From positions 38,688,001-38,752,000 of the forward strand of contig NC_060060.1 in assembly GCF_020283565.1 (NCBI RefSeq): a stretch of DNA of 64,000 nucleotides, read 5' to 3'. The notes below the pieces were generated by a model. The model worked only from the letters and a program-made list of their open reading frames with translations, was not told the DNA's origin and did not search any database. This DNA comes from Trifolium pratense. Lineage: Eukaryota; Streptophyta; Magnoliopsida; Fabales; Fabaceae. The position numbers and the translations under genes are program-made. The number at the start of each line of letters is the position of its first letter. Positions within the stretch are counted from its first letter, which is position 1. Of the stretch, positions 34,920 to 47,235 are shown in pieces.

Positions 34920-35240
34920 TTGTACTCCTAATGGAGGTAATGCTGCACCTCCTCAAGCTCAAATCCTTCCATGATCAATGGTTTGTGAGTTATATTGATA
35001 TATCTATATAATTAATTAATAAATTAACACTATATAGATTGTTGTGTGCATGAGTGTGAGAGTACGTATATTATAATATAAGAATAAAAATGATAAATAT
35101 AGCTAAATAATTACCTTTACGGGGCCTCTTCTTGGGTATGTCCAGTTGAGGATATATTGATATAGTACTATATATTTTAATTTTATGTTATGAATTTGTA
35201 TTATGGTGTATGCCATGTTATAATTAATAATGGTTATATT

Positions 35241-35956
35241 CAGGGGCGGAGCCCTTCATGGGCTGGACAGGGCCATGGCCCGCCCCAGAATTTTTAATTT
35301 TTTTTCATAGGTATACTATTTAGCGGCGGTTATAAACCCCAAATAGTCTGTGTAGTTTGTTATATTTTATTTTGCGGGGGTTTCAAACCATAAAATTCAG
35401 AATTCTTTAACAGGTTTGCATTTTACGGGGGTTTCAAACCCCCGCTAGTTTTACGTCCCAGAATTCAAATGATTCAAATATACTTTTTAATTTAATTTTT
35501 TAAGCATCCCTTCTAATGTTTTATTGTTTAATAATTTATAGATGTCTTAAAATTTGTAATTTATTTTGTCGAAGTATTCAAGTATATTTTTTTGGAGAAA
35601 AAACTACTCAAATTTTTATTTAAAATAGAGTTTGTGCATAAAAATTCATGTTTGATCAATCTTTTGTTAAAAAAATTTAAATTTTTGTTAGAGAGAGGCA
35701 TATAATATTATAAACATAAATAAAAAAACTAATTAAAAAGTATGAAGTTTACACATTTGACATAAAATATATTTCATAATATATTTTTAAAATTTATTTA
35801 ATAAACATGTTAATGGTCCACCTTTTGACTATTTTTGAGATATCCATACTAGACAGATTCTCAATATGATATGTCTTTTTTTTAGTAATTTCTTTTGCAT
35901 ATTCGATTTATATTTGTAACGGCCCGCCCCAATTTTTCGGGCTAGCTCCGCCACTG
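35241..35956. mobile_element. Non-autonomous hAT element
   Basis: Ends are CAGGGGCGGAGC and, as complement of the right end, CAGTGGCGGAGC. The perfect 8-bp duplication GTTATATT lies at 35233-35240 and 35957-35964. Subterminal GGCCCGCCCC motifs face each other at both ends. The interior is AT-rich with three GCGGGGGTTTCAAAC-like repeats at 35320-35450. No transposase. Confidence 0.93.
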
Positions 35957-35964
35957 GTTATATT

Positions 35965-36679
35965 ATATGATTATATTGAAATAAATTAATTTCACTGATG
36001 TACTTTAAATTCATATGAAGTTATGATCAATTATATATGAAGTGAATTTTCTTTTACCGTAAAAAAGAGAAGTTATGAGGTGAAAATATATATCATACTT
36101 GGTAACTAATTTTGTTCTTCATGATTGATAAGGTTTATGAAATTATGTTAACCTGATTTTACAAATGTAAATGTATGAAAATTAGGTAGATTTAGGTTCT
36201 TACAACAGTTTTTTTTTAGGATAGTTTGGTCCCCAAAAATATTTTAAAATAAAAAAACAGTAAATTTCAAGTATGTTCATTCATAAGAGATCTTAAAGAT
36301 ATATTTATAATTTTGACACTCGACACCCATAATAATTTAAGAAAATGACACAATTCAATCTAATTATAAGTGTCGGTGTTGTGTCGGTGTCTGACACCGA
36401 CACGTGTTGACACTAGGACACACATAATCTGAGGAGTGTTCGTGCTTCATAAGCTAAGAAAGCTTTGAGAAACGAGAAATACAAAGACGCGCATGCTGAA
36501 CATAAAATTGGCTCAAGTACTTAATATTTACTAATAGTTTCTTAATTAATTATAAGTCGGAAGAACACTGTTGAGGCTATTGGACCTTAATGGATTTACT
36601 TCTGACATAACAATTAGACAGGTCCCTCCCTATTATCCAATTTCAAATGAGTTCGACTCAACTCGACTTATTTTCAGCC
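35965..36679. other. Intergenic AT-rich DNA
   Basis: Contains a small cluster of GTGTCGGTGT/ACACCGACAC inverted motifs at 36373-36405. No gene. Confidence 0.4.
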
Positions 36680-37000
36680 CTAATTAATCTGCATTCGCGA
36701 GTTCCTCCACACTGGAACTATAGCAATAGCACAAGATAAATCCTCTCCACCCTCTTCCATCTTGTCTAAACTCAATGATCTAGAAAGACATCTTTCATTC
36801 TTTTCCAGAAGTTGTATACAATAATTGTCAGATGGATGTGCTTTCTTGGCTAATCGATCTGCATCATTCGGACTAACACTAACTAAACGCTGCTTAATTA
36901 GCGGCGAGGAACTTAGCTAACAAATCCCTTGATGCAAGTCCTTTCATACCAATAATTTCATAAAGACATCTAGGCGGGTTGTTCAGAGACATATGCATTG
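36680..37000 (-). pseudogene. Decayed coding fragment of unknown family
   Basis: Two protein-like frames follow each other on the minus strand. The first (about 37000-36899) reads RCLYEIIGMKGLASRDLLAK and stops. The second (36916-36680) is open for 78 codons after TTGTTAG and reads IKQRLVSVSPNDADRLAKKA, then DNYCIQLLEKNERCLSRSLS. The composition and the overlap suggest one ancestral frame broken by a frameshift. Related F-box-type legume genes were considered but not confirmed. Confidence 0.35.
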
Positions 37001-37547
37001 GTGGAAAACTGAATAACCCGCCTGTCCAAACCGCCACTCGTCCAACCTGCACCCCGACTTAACCATATATTTGATTGGTCGGAGATAGGTCCAAATTTAA
37101 GCTCCTCAATGTGCTTCAGATTGATGATTTTGGAACCGAACTCGACTATAACCGACGATGATCAACCTTTTCACTTTACCTTGGTCACATTCTGACTTAA
37201 GCGTTGGAGTGCGAATTTATCTTACGGGTACATTCTCCACCAAGAACCACCACTCCAATAACCTATAACCACTGTAACCAAACTGACTAATTAGTTAAAC
37301 AAACTATAAACACAAACGTAACCAAAATATCACATCACAGCTCTTTGGTCTATATTTCTTCTTCTTCTTTTTTCCAAGAAATCTAGTGGGTAGAAATTTT
37401 ACCCTTAAGATGAATAAGTGGGGTGCCAAAGTTTAAACCTCAGCCTCTACATATATAATACAATATCTCAACCAACTTATTTAAGCTCACATGAACTTTT
37501 TATTTGATAGTATATAATCCTTTAAAGTTTAAACATATTATTATATT

Positions 37548-37890
37548 GACTTAACTACACATTTGGTCTCTTATATTTATTTTAGGTTTCAATTTGGTCT
37601 CTTACGTTTAAAAAGTATCAATTTGGTCCCTTACCGTTTATTTTAAGTTTCAAGTTAGTATTTTTCGTCAATTTTTTCACATGTGGCAGCGAATTTGCAT
37701 ATGTGGACTGACACGTGACACTTGGACACACTGACATGTGAACTGTTCAAACGGTATTAGTGACAAAACTAACGGAAAGGAGTAACTTGAAACCTAAAAT
37801 AAACGTAAGAGACCAAATTGATACTTTTAAACGTAAGGGACCAAATTGAAACATAAAATAAACGTAAGGGATCAAATGTGTAGTTAAGCG
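37548..37890. mobile_element. MULE-type MITE with long terminal inverted repeats
   Basis: 343 bp. The left end GACTTAACTACACATTTGGT pairs with the complement of the right end (CGCTTAACTACACATTTGAT). Arms extend about 110 bp with repeated TTTCAATTTGGTC(T/C)CTTACG. A 9-bp duplication, TATTATATT, flanks it at 37539-37547 and 37891-37899, as for Mutator-like elements. Confidence 0.88.
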
Positions 37891-37899
37891 TATTATATT

Positions 37900-38395
37900 C
37901 GATGAAAGCTAAAAATTTAATTTTTGCTAAGAGAGAGTATATTTAAATTAAAAAGGATTTTTTTTTTGAAGAAGTCAAAATGAAATAAATTAAAAAGGAT
38001 TTAAAGTTTATTTGATAGATTCAGATTCAGGAAACACAGGCTTAAATAAAAAAATAGTGAACTTCTTATTAGCCAATTTTTTTAAATGTATGTTTAATAC
38101 CCAACTTATGTTGTTAGATATCAATACATCTGGATAAAATTTATTTAAAATATAAATTTTCAAAATATAAATTAATATAAGAATAACATCATAAGAGAGT
38201 ATATATCGACCATAAAATAATATTCAATTCGAGGATGAACATTTTTTACCAAACATCCTAAGACACGGTCCACACGCACTACAATAGAATCCTAATCGTA
38301 GTCAACGTCATGATTAATTCATGAAAAATGCTTAAGTACATTGTTTGGAAAACATATTTTTTTCTCCAAACCGATTAACCAAAACCAACCTTTAA
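37900..38395. other. AT-rich intergenic DNA
   Basis: No gene or repeat recognised. Confidence 0.45.
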
Positions 38396-38414
38396 TTATA
38401 ATCCATATATTATT

Positions 38415-38939
38415 CCTCCAAGCCTTGCGATTTCGTTTGCTATGTTAGTAGGTTGTGCCAAAGGTAAAAGAGCAAAGGCTGGATTAATTCTTGTTTGGAA
38501 CTCATTCATGTGGGTAATTTGGAAGCATAGAAATGATTGTGTCTTCAATAACAAAGTGGTGAATATTGAAGAGATGGTGGATCAAATTAAATTAGTGTCT
38601 TGGAAATGGTTCATCAGTAGAATGGCATCTGGGCCATGCCTTCTCTATGAATGGAATTGGAGTCCTTTTGATTGCTTCAATAGGTGACTACTTGTTGTGT
38701 TGGTAGGATGGGGTTTGGTGTTACTATTGCTATTATATAGGTGTTTTTCGTTTCTCTGTATTGTGGTTGTGGTTGTGTTGCTTTTTTGGCTCCCTTGTTG
38801 AGCTTTTCTTGTTGTTTCTGTTGCTAGCTCCTATATGCCTCTTTTTGTATTCTGACTTTTTCTCACCAAACACTACTTGTGTTTAGGTGGAGTTTTTTCA
38901 ATAAATTTATTGCAGTTTCAAAAAAAAAAAAAAAAAAAA
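38415..38939 (+). mobile_element. 5'-truncated LINE with ORF2 C-terminal end
   Basis: The open frame at 38442-38687 encodes the end of a plant LINE ORF2 (LVWNSFMWVIWKHRNDCVFN, then WKWFISRM). A 3' UTR and an A-run at about 38920-38939 follow. The insert is bounded by a 19-bp duplication, TTATAATCCATATATTATT, at 38396-38414 and 38940-38958. A textbook truncated retrotransposition event. Confidence 0.92.
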
Positions 38940-39014
38940 TTATAATCCATATATTATTTTATAGATATAGTACATGTGAACTACCGTATTATTAAGGATC
39001 TCAGAATTCTATAC

Positions 39015-39019
<5 letters not shown>

Positions 39020-39065
<46 letters not shown>
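39020..39065. repeat. (AT)n microsatellite
   Basis: About 45 bp of AT dinucleotide. Confidence 0.95.
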
Positions 39066-40444
<1,379 letters not shown>

Positions 40445-40606
40445 ATAATAAGACACAACTAATCGTTAGTTGGTTCGTGATGATTGACGATGAACTTGGT
40501 AGAGATGACCACAGTTCGATCTCCGTAACTACGATCGAGAGGGAACTGAAACCACTTGATGTCAGAACTGACTCCCAAACCAGATTAAATTGATGGTGAA
40601 AGACAA
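40445..40606 (+). mobile_element. tRNA-derived SINE (second copy)
   Basis: Same family as 21515-21642 but on the plus strand: GAACTTGGTAGAGATGACCA, B-box region CAGTTCGATCTCCG, body GGAACTGAAACCACTTGATG and tail AACCAGATTAAATTGATGGT, followed by an A-rich end. Confidence 0.7.
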
Positions 40607-41528
40607 AAAGAAAAAAGCATAAATAAAGACACGGCTCGTGGTATATGTATATAAACTTAAGCTTAGACCTTAATATTCAAACCAATCATTAGTCTTTAGG
40701 ACCGAAATGTAGCCTTTGTCTTGTGAGTTAAATTTGTCTAAAGATGATGACGACGCCCATTTATTTTACTTGCAATGTTAGACTTGCTTTCCCTTTTTAC
40801 TCAAAAAAACATGAATAGCTGTTTTTCATGGACAAAAAAACACATGAATAACTTGAGTTGAGGTGAAATAGTTTTATTATATTTGGTTCTTTAACAAGTG
40901 TTTTAGAAATATTTGTTATTCTCTTTGGGTTTTTTTTATAAGAAAAATGTTATTTTTTAAATTAATAGGATGTTTAATGTATTTAGTCTATGAACTAGGT
41001 ACATCAATAAGATGGCTCGAGTTGAATCTGCTCGATCTCAAATTTTTCATAAATAAGTCAAAATTTTTTAGTAAATTTATATATAATATTATTTGAGTAA
41101 ATTTATTTTAACTCTTTATTCCTAAAAAATGAGATACTTGAGTTGAACAATTTTCCTAAAATAAATCAATAGATAATTTCAGTTGAACAATTTTTTTGTT
41201 GGACTTTACTCTAGTAATTTGGAGTTTTTTTATTTAAAAAACAAATTGTCCGGTGATAGTAATTTGGAGTTAAGTTGAAAGATAAATAAAGTTTGACAAG
41301 AAATTATTTCTCTCAAAAATTAAACTTGAATTCTTTTAAAAATTTATCCTAAAAGAAAATTTATTAATCACTTGAGTCTAATTAATTAATCATCTACGAA
41401 TAACTTATAAAAGTTTATCTTTTTTATACTTGAGTTTGTCTTTCTTATAATTGAAAATATAAGAGTTTTTCTTTGAAAATGAGGAAGGTCAAAGGTAGAA
41501 AATATAAAAATATATTTAATTAATAATA
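40607..41528. other. AT-rich intergenic DNA
   Basis: No protein-like open frame and no recognised repeat. Confidence 0.45.
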
Positions 41529-42082
41529 CTCTCTCCGATATTATATATATATATATATATATAAGGAACACTTTGGAAAAAAAAATTGTCCTTTTTATAA
41601 GAAATATTTTTTAAATTTATTCTTTATTAAATAGAAAATCCCTTGTATACGATCTTATTAAATTGTATAAAATGCAACGTTCAATGTTATGCATTAATTA
41701 CACATAAACATTCTCAAGGTTAGTTTTGGAATAACACATACTCCCTCCGGCCTTATTTATAAGCAAAAGTCAGCAATTTTTTTTGGCCTTAAATATAAGC
41801 AAAAGTTACCAAATTCAACAATATTAAATGCAATTGTGTTAAAATACCCCTCATTAATTGTCTACTTTTTAAGATAATTGCATATTTCCAATGTAAATTT
41901 AATATATTGTAAAGGATAGTTTAGTAAATACAACAATTTTCTTAATAAGTGTGAAATGAGAGTATTTGGCTTATAAATAAGGTCGGAGTAGTAACATTTT
42001 AGAATTTTTAATAAAAAAATAAGTCTCATTGATATGTGTGTTTTTTTCAATGTGTTTCTTATATATATAGGACTAGAGAGAG
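41529..42082. mobile_element. Stowaway-like MITE (outer member of a nest)
   Basis: The left end CTCTCTCCGATATTATATAT, then AAGGAACACTTTGGAAAAAA, pairs with the complement of the right end (CTCTCTCTAGTCCTATATAT, then AAGAAACACATTGAAAAAAA). TA flanks at 41527-41528 and 42083-42084. It is interrupted by a second MITE. Confidence 0.75.
41741..41988. mobile_element. Stowaway-like MITE nested in the previous one
   Basis: 248 bp. The left end CTCCCTCCGGCCTTATTTAT pairs with the complement of the right end (CTCCGACCTTATTTATAAGC). TA on both sides (41739-41740 and 41989-41990). Confidence 0.88.
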
Positions 42083-42084
42083 TA

Positions 42085-43101
42085 GTTAGTATTATTTTGT
42101 CTAAATTTTAAATTGGATATATAGTATTTTATTAATCTAAATTTTTTAATTAATATTAAGCAATTTTAGAAACGGGGTTTTGTTGTAGCTATAATTTTAT
42201 TTTTTTTTATATGGTGTCCAGTCTGTTTTCTTGACCGTGAAGGCCACTTAATGGGATAACGAAGTCTCAATAAATAAAGAGATTAAAATGGAATTTAGAA
42301 ATTTACGCAATTCAAGAGTGTTGGAATTTGCAAAAAATGACGACTTTGGGCTTATTTGGTGTGGTGTCTACCATTCTTAAACATCACACTAATTAGTTGT
42401 CTGTCTAATTACGTGTTTTAAAAATGATGTTTGACTACTAACAACATGAAAAGATGAGACATAATTTAATACTCCATTGAACATTTAGAATTGTAGTAGT
42501 AGTTCATTTTTATATTAAGCACATGTAAAAAAAATTGTACTCTTTACAAAAAAAAAATAAAATTGTACTCATGTATAACGGATTCATTTTTTGGAGAGCC
42601 AAACATGATTATGGGTTTTGGTATGTTCCATATATAGTTGAATTGACTTTTACCTTAAATTCATCTTCAACAAAATCAATTTTACATGGTTAATCAATTT
42701 ATTACCACCACAAAATCAAATATATTGCCATGTATGTAGATTATAGAAAAACAAAAAAGAAATAGTTTGAGAAAATAAGAAGATTATACCGAAAAAAATT
42801 GTGCCCTCTTGTCAAAAAAGAATAAAAATATTTGTGCCCTAATTTCTAATTTATCAAAATCAATTAAGCTTTCGGATTGACAAAATAAAATTTAAAATGT
42901 GCGAGTTATTACAAGCTTCCATTTTTACATATAAAAAGATGGAAGTGTCAGTAATATGGTGTGGTGGCTCGATGATACAGTGTAGATGTAACAGAAACAT
43001 CATTGAACAAATGAACGTGCGGATCACAGTTGATATTTGCCGAAGAGATTTGGGATCCAAAATTAGAAATAGGGTAATTTAAACAGTAAATTAGAATTTA
43101 T
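42085..43101. other. AT-rich intergenic DNA left of the LTR retrotransposon
   Basis: No gene or recognised repeat. Confidence 0.45.
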
Positions 43102-43106
43102 GTATC

Positions 43107-43560
43107 TGATCTTAACTGTTGATCAGAACAGGTAGAAGGCCAGCTGGAAGTCCGTTGAGCAGGTGGTAGGCAGTAATCCGAGCAGATGATCCACGGAGGG
43201 GGGGTTGTACCTGCAGGTGCTCCGATGCCAAAGTCAGACAAGGAATAGAGAGCAAAAGAGATACTAGAGAGAAGTTAGAGAGAGAGAGTAATTGCAATAA
43301 TGAATAGTGTCTACCTTGCTCTCCCAAGAGGGAGAGTATTTATAGCCCCCAGCTCTGGGCCAAAGGTCCTCTTAGTGGGCTGGACTAGCCAAGGCCCATT
43401 AAGAGGGACTGCCAAGATATTACCCTTAGATAGTGGGTAGAGTAGTAATTTTACCCTATCTTGGTGGAGAGGTTGTGCCATGCTGACATGGAGGTGGTTG
43501 GGCAAGCCATGTGGACTTTGTGAGGGTCTAGGTGGACTAGCATTAGTCTAGTCCAGAACA
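43107..43560 (-). repeat. 3' LTR of the Tat element
   Basis: 454 bp. Contains a TATA box on the minus strand (TATAAATA, 43337-43344) beside the small palindrome CTCTCCC/GGGAGAG. It has 7 G residues in the GGA(G)n run where the other LTR has 8. Confidence 0.96.
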
Positions 43561-43574
43561 GGAGCCCCCCAAGT
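43561..43574 (-). other. Candidate polypurine tract
   Basis: On the minus strand the bases directly before the 3' LTR read CTTGGGGGGCTCC. Adjacent to the LTR and largely purine, but imperfect. Confidence 0.5.
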
Positions 43575-43725
43575 CGTTGCTCCTAGGCATAGGAGTGATG
43601 ACTTTAGGTGTGTACCCAAACGCAGAAGGAAATCTCCTTGCAACCTCTCTTGAACAAAAGTGGAAGAGGAAGTTGTTCGTCAAAGCATTGCTTGTAGCAA
43701 ATACATGCAATGTTTTGCTCAAATG

Positions 43726-43910
43726 TGTTGCTCGTATCTCCTGCGAAGAGATACTGCACAAGATGGAATAGTTGCTCGTATCTCCTGCGAGGAGGTACTG
43801 CACAAGATGGAATAATTGCTCGTTGCCATGGCGAAGAGATAACAACGAGAAGTATATCTGCTCGTGACTACGACGAGGAGGTGACTACGACGAGGAGGTA
43901 ATATCAATTG
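43726..43910. repeat. Short tandem repeats in the retrotransposon 3' region
   Basis: A 44-bp unit with GCTCGTATCTCCTGCGA and ACTGCACAAGATGGAATA is repeated from 43730 to about 43820. GACTACGACGAGGAGGT is duplicated at about 43865-43900. Confidence 0.8.
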
Positions 43911-44109
43911 TTGCTCGTTGCTGCACTTAAGAAGTTAGCAACGAGGAGGTTTTTGTAAATATGGCCCTTTTGCTTGAGGGCTTGCTCGAGTGAAATTCGG
44001 GGAGCTTTACTCGTTGGGGATGTGAAAGGGTGCATTTACTGCTTTGATTTTTACGAGGGAGTGTAAGGACCATTGGATCAAAGCGTCTCTTCACTTTCCT
44101 GGCTTGGTC

Positions 44110-44116
44110 TATATAA
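44110..44116 (+). promoter_or_regulatory. TATA box for the antisense gene
   Basis: TATATAA within GGTCTATATAATAG, followed about 30-40 bp later by a C/T-rich start-site-like stretch (TTCACTCTCTCTCTTCAA). It points rightwards, towards the antisense gene. Confidence 0.6.
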
Positions 44117-44359
44117 TAGAGGAGAGTGAATTTCATTTTTACTTTTCACTCTCTCTCTTCAATTGTGAATCTCTCTGAAGTTCCAATTTGCTAGTCAAAT
44201 CGTTCTTCAGATTTTCTTCATATTCAAGGTAATTCTTCCAAATTTTCTTGCTTAGATCTATCTTTTGTCATTTCTGCCCAGTTTTGGGCGTTTTTTCATG
44301 AAGAATGTATGAATTTATGAACATTTAGGATGAATGTGTCGGGCACCATATGAACTTGG

Positions 44360-44645
44360 TATCGGGGAGATTTCCTCCCTTTTGAAACTCTAGGTTAGAT
44401 AACTAGTGACGGGGAGTCTATCTCCCCGTTTCAAACTTTAGATAGTTTATTTAAGAGCCGGGGAGCCTATCTCCCCGTTTGAAACTTTTAGATAGTTTGT
44501 TTAGGTGACGGGGAGCCTATCTCCCCGTTTGAAACTTTAGATAGTTTGTATTGCTGGGGAGCATGTTCTCCCTTTTTAACTTAGGAATTTTTTCATGAAA
44601 TTCGTTGTTTGAAATTCAAACCGGGGAGCTTATCTCCCCGTCTTT
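44360..44645. repeat. Tandem repeats with GGGGAG/CTCCCC inverted motifs (left cluster)
   Basis: Five to six imperfect copies of an about 50-bp unit containing GGGGAGCCTATCTCCCCG and TTTGAAACTTTAGATAGTTT. Each copy has a GGGGAG and a CTCCCC that can pair. It lies in the proposed leader intron (44229-44802) of the antisense gene. Confidence 0.85.
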
Positions 44646-44810
44646 CACCTGGGCTACCCTCCTCGGTTTGATTTTAATTGCCATTTTGAAAAGGGCTTTG
44701 GTCGGGGACAGCGTCCTCGTCCTATCCTGCGCCCTTTCACTTGAATTGCGGTGAAAGGGTGGATTTGATCATCGAATTCACTTTGTTTTTGCTGCATTTC
44801 AGGTTGTAAA

Positions 44811-46838
44811 ATGTCAGAATCCGAGGAGGTTGTGGAAAGCCAGGGTGCGGAGAAGTATACATTGGTCGACTGCATAACCGATCCTGCGCTGGATTGGGTT
44901 GCTCCAGAACCCCGGGGAATAGCCTCGGCGCTTACTTCCCAGGATCCAAGATTATATATGACCGTCGAGCAGCAGAGAGCAGACGGGCTTCAAAATTGGT
45001 CGACTCGTATACCCGGGGAGGGTGAACGGGTGTGCTCGTCTTTTGACGGGCATGGTTTCGCTATGTACGAATTTGTATTTAAGGAGATGGGGCTCAGGCT
45101 GCCGTTCAGCCCCTTTGCGGCCAGCGTGCTTAAAGCCTTGCAGGTGGCTCCGTCGCAGCTGCATCCAAACTCGTGGTCTTTTATTATGGGGTTCGAGCAC
45201 CTCTGTACGTATAAAGGCGTTCTTCCCACTCTTCCCCTTTTCTTTAGAATCTTCAAGATTCAGCGTAAGCCGACGAGGGAGGTTGGGCGAGCACCTCGTC
45301 AGAATTGGGTTTCATTAAAGCATCACGAGGATGTTAAATTATTCAAAATGTTTGTGGATTCCGTTAAGGATTTCAAAGAGAGGTATTATGTTGTCCGACC
45401 AGAGTCTTCATCTGCCCGGGAGAGTTTAATGGAGCTGGAGGAAGATAGGGACGAGCAAGGTGTTGCCCGTAAGGATGCCAGCGGGCAAGTTATAGTTCGG
45501 GCAGTCCCTAAGTTCCCGTTAAGCTGGTCGTACACCCATTTCCTGAAGGAGCCTAAGGAATATACAACCGGGGACGCAGACTTGTCTCCCGAGGACATGG
45601 CTGCCTTCGAAAGTCTGAAGACCTTTGTGGCCGGTTTTACTCCCGGGGTCTGGACGACTCGTAAGGGAGTTACCATAAGAGATGAACACGGGGTGCCTAA
45701 GGCCTCTCCTCGTCTCATTAATACTAGGACCCTCCTCAAGTGCAGAAATGCCGGGGAGGTCAAATTGTGTCTGGGTATTGTTTCTTTTCTTTTTAACATA
45801 GAAAAATTTCTGTTATTTTTGTATGCATTCCTCGCCTTTTACTAACGTGCTCGTCTTTTATTTGCAGACGAAATGGAAACCATTGCCGAGCGCATGTTGA
45901 AGGCCAAGCAGGATGAGAAGGCGAGCAGGTCTGGCCGAGGAAAAAAGAAGATTGTTACCAGGGCTTCCCAAGAAGTGAGGCCGGGGACCCCCTCCGTGCA
46001 GGTTATTGGGACCTCAGGTGTTGGTTCGGGCACCCCTACCTCAGCTCCCCGGCCTCCTCCAGCGAAGAGGACAAGAGAGGAAGATTCCCCGGTTGAGGAT
46101 GCGGGCATGGGAGGATGCAGCAAGTTTCCAGTTCCTCGGTGCTTTACCGTGCAGAGCTTTTTTGAGAAGTATCCTCCGGAGGTCTTTGAAACTGAAAGGG
46201 CTGCTATTCTTGACCAGGAACCAGAGGCCCGTAGGCAGCAGCATGCTCGTGACATGGCTGCTATGGTGCGGATGGTCTCGAGCTCCCTTGTCCTTGGTGA
46301 CGAGCGGGAGTCTTTAGTCGAGCAGCTGAACACTGCCCAGGCCAGGCATGAGCGGTCCAAAGGTCGGATCAACCAGCTCAAAATTGCTGTGGAGGACCTA
46401 AAGGAGAAGCAAAAACATTGGGGTGACCAGCTGGACGAGCACCGTAAAAGGGGAGAGGATTTGGACGCTGCTCGGGCTGAAATTGAGAGGCTTAATGCTG
46501 CCATGGCTCCGGGCGAGAACGAGCATAAGGCTGCCGAGGGGTTGACCACCCGAGCAGACTTGGTCAAGGTGATAGCTCAGCTGTCCCATGATCTTGTAGA
46601 GGGCACTGAGTATGCCTTTGGGAATGCCGTGCAGCAAATCCAGTGCCTTAATCCTGACGTGGAATTGGTGACCCGGGGAATGCACGTGAACGGGCAGGTC
46701 AAGGATGGGCAGATTGTTATCCCGGCTGGTCTGGCCGACTCTGATGAAGAAGAGGATGATGTTGACGTGGCATTCGAGGAGGGCCAAGAAGACGAGCAAG
46801 GTGACGGGCTCGAGCAGGAGGATAGGTGCGAGGGGTAG
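44811..46838 (+). CDS. Antisense gene of the Tat element (gypsy-type transposon protein)
   Basis: Two coding exons, 44811-45774 and 45868-46838, separated by a GTATTG...TTGCAG intron, join to exactly 645 codons. A leader intron is also likely (donor 44229, acceptor ending 44802). Residues 1-320 contain a globular region with WSFIMGFEHLCTYKGVLPTL and LFFRIFKIQRKPTREVGR, which resembles the family named 'putative gypsy type transposon' (PF04195, from memory). Then come a basic segment (SGRGKKKIV), an Ala/Pro-rich linker, a coiled coil at about 470-540 (SLVEQLNTAQARHERSKGRI, HRKRGEDLDAARAEIERLNA) and a strongly acidic tail (DSDEEEDDVDVAF). It is opposite to gag-pol and convergent with it. Function unknown. 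The frame is intact, unlike gag-pol. Confidence 0.8.
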
Positions 46839-47034
46839 ATGTCCCCGGCCTTCTATTGTAATTTATTTTGTCTTTTTGAATTTTTGGGGCCTTTGAGCCA
46901 TGGTTTGTAATTTTGGAACAAGTGGGCTTTTGTCCCCGTTTGATATTTATGACAATTCCGGGCAGGTGCCCGTTTTATTTATATATGCTTGTATATAACT
47001 GCTCGTCTATACTTGCTCGCATGTATATTTCCTT

Positions 47035-47235
47035 ATTTTTTAACTTAGAAAATTTTTCATGAAATTTGTTGTCAAAAATTTCAACCGGGGAGCCTCCCCG
47101 TCTCATAACTTAGAAAATTTTTCATGAAATTTGTTGTTAAAAATTTCAACCGGGGAGGTCTGGTCCCTACGTTTAACTTAACCAAAATTTATTGCTCAAA
47201 ATCTGAGCCGGGGAGCTTGTCCCCATTTTTAACTT
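47035..47235. repeat. Tandem repeats (right cluster) behind the antisense gene
   Basis: Three imperfect copies of an about 65-bp unit with TTTTTCATGAAATTTGTTGT and CAACCGGGGAGCC. One related unit (TTTTTTCATGAAATTCGTTG, then CCGGGGAGC) is in the left cluster at about 44590. The same repeat therefore brackets the antisense gene. Confidence 0.8.

Noticed and set aside
43107..43560. Small frames in the LTRs (43112-43505 and 53647-54070)
   Set aside because: Non-coding LTR sequence; the two copies differ in length only because of the one-base G-run difference.
44952..46799. Minus-strand frames of 82-241 codons in the retrotransposon 3' region
   Set aside because: They mirror the antisense gene's exons; the plus-strand reading has the TATA box, splice sites, coiled coil and acidic tail.
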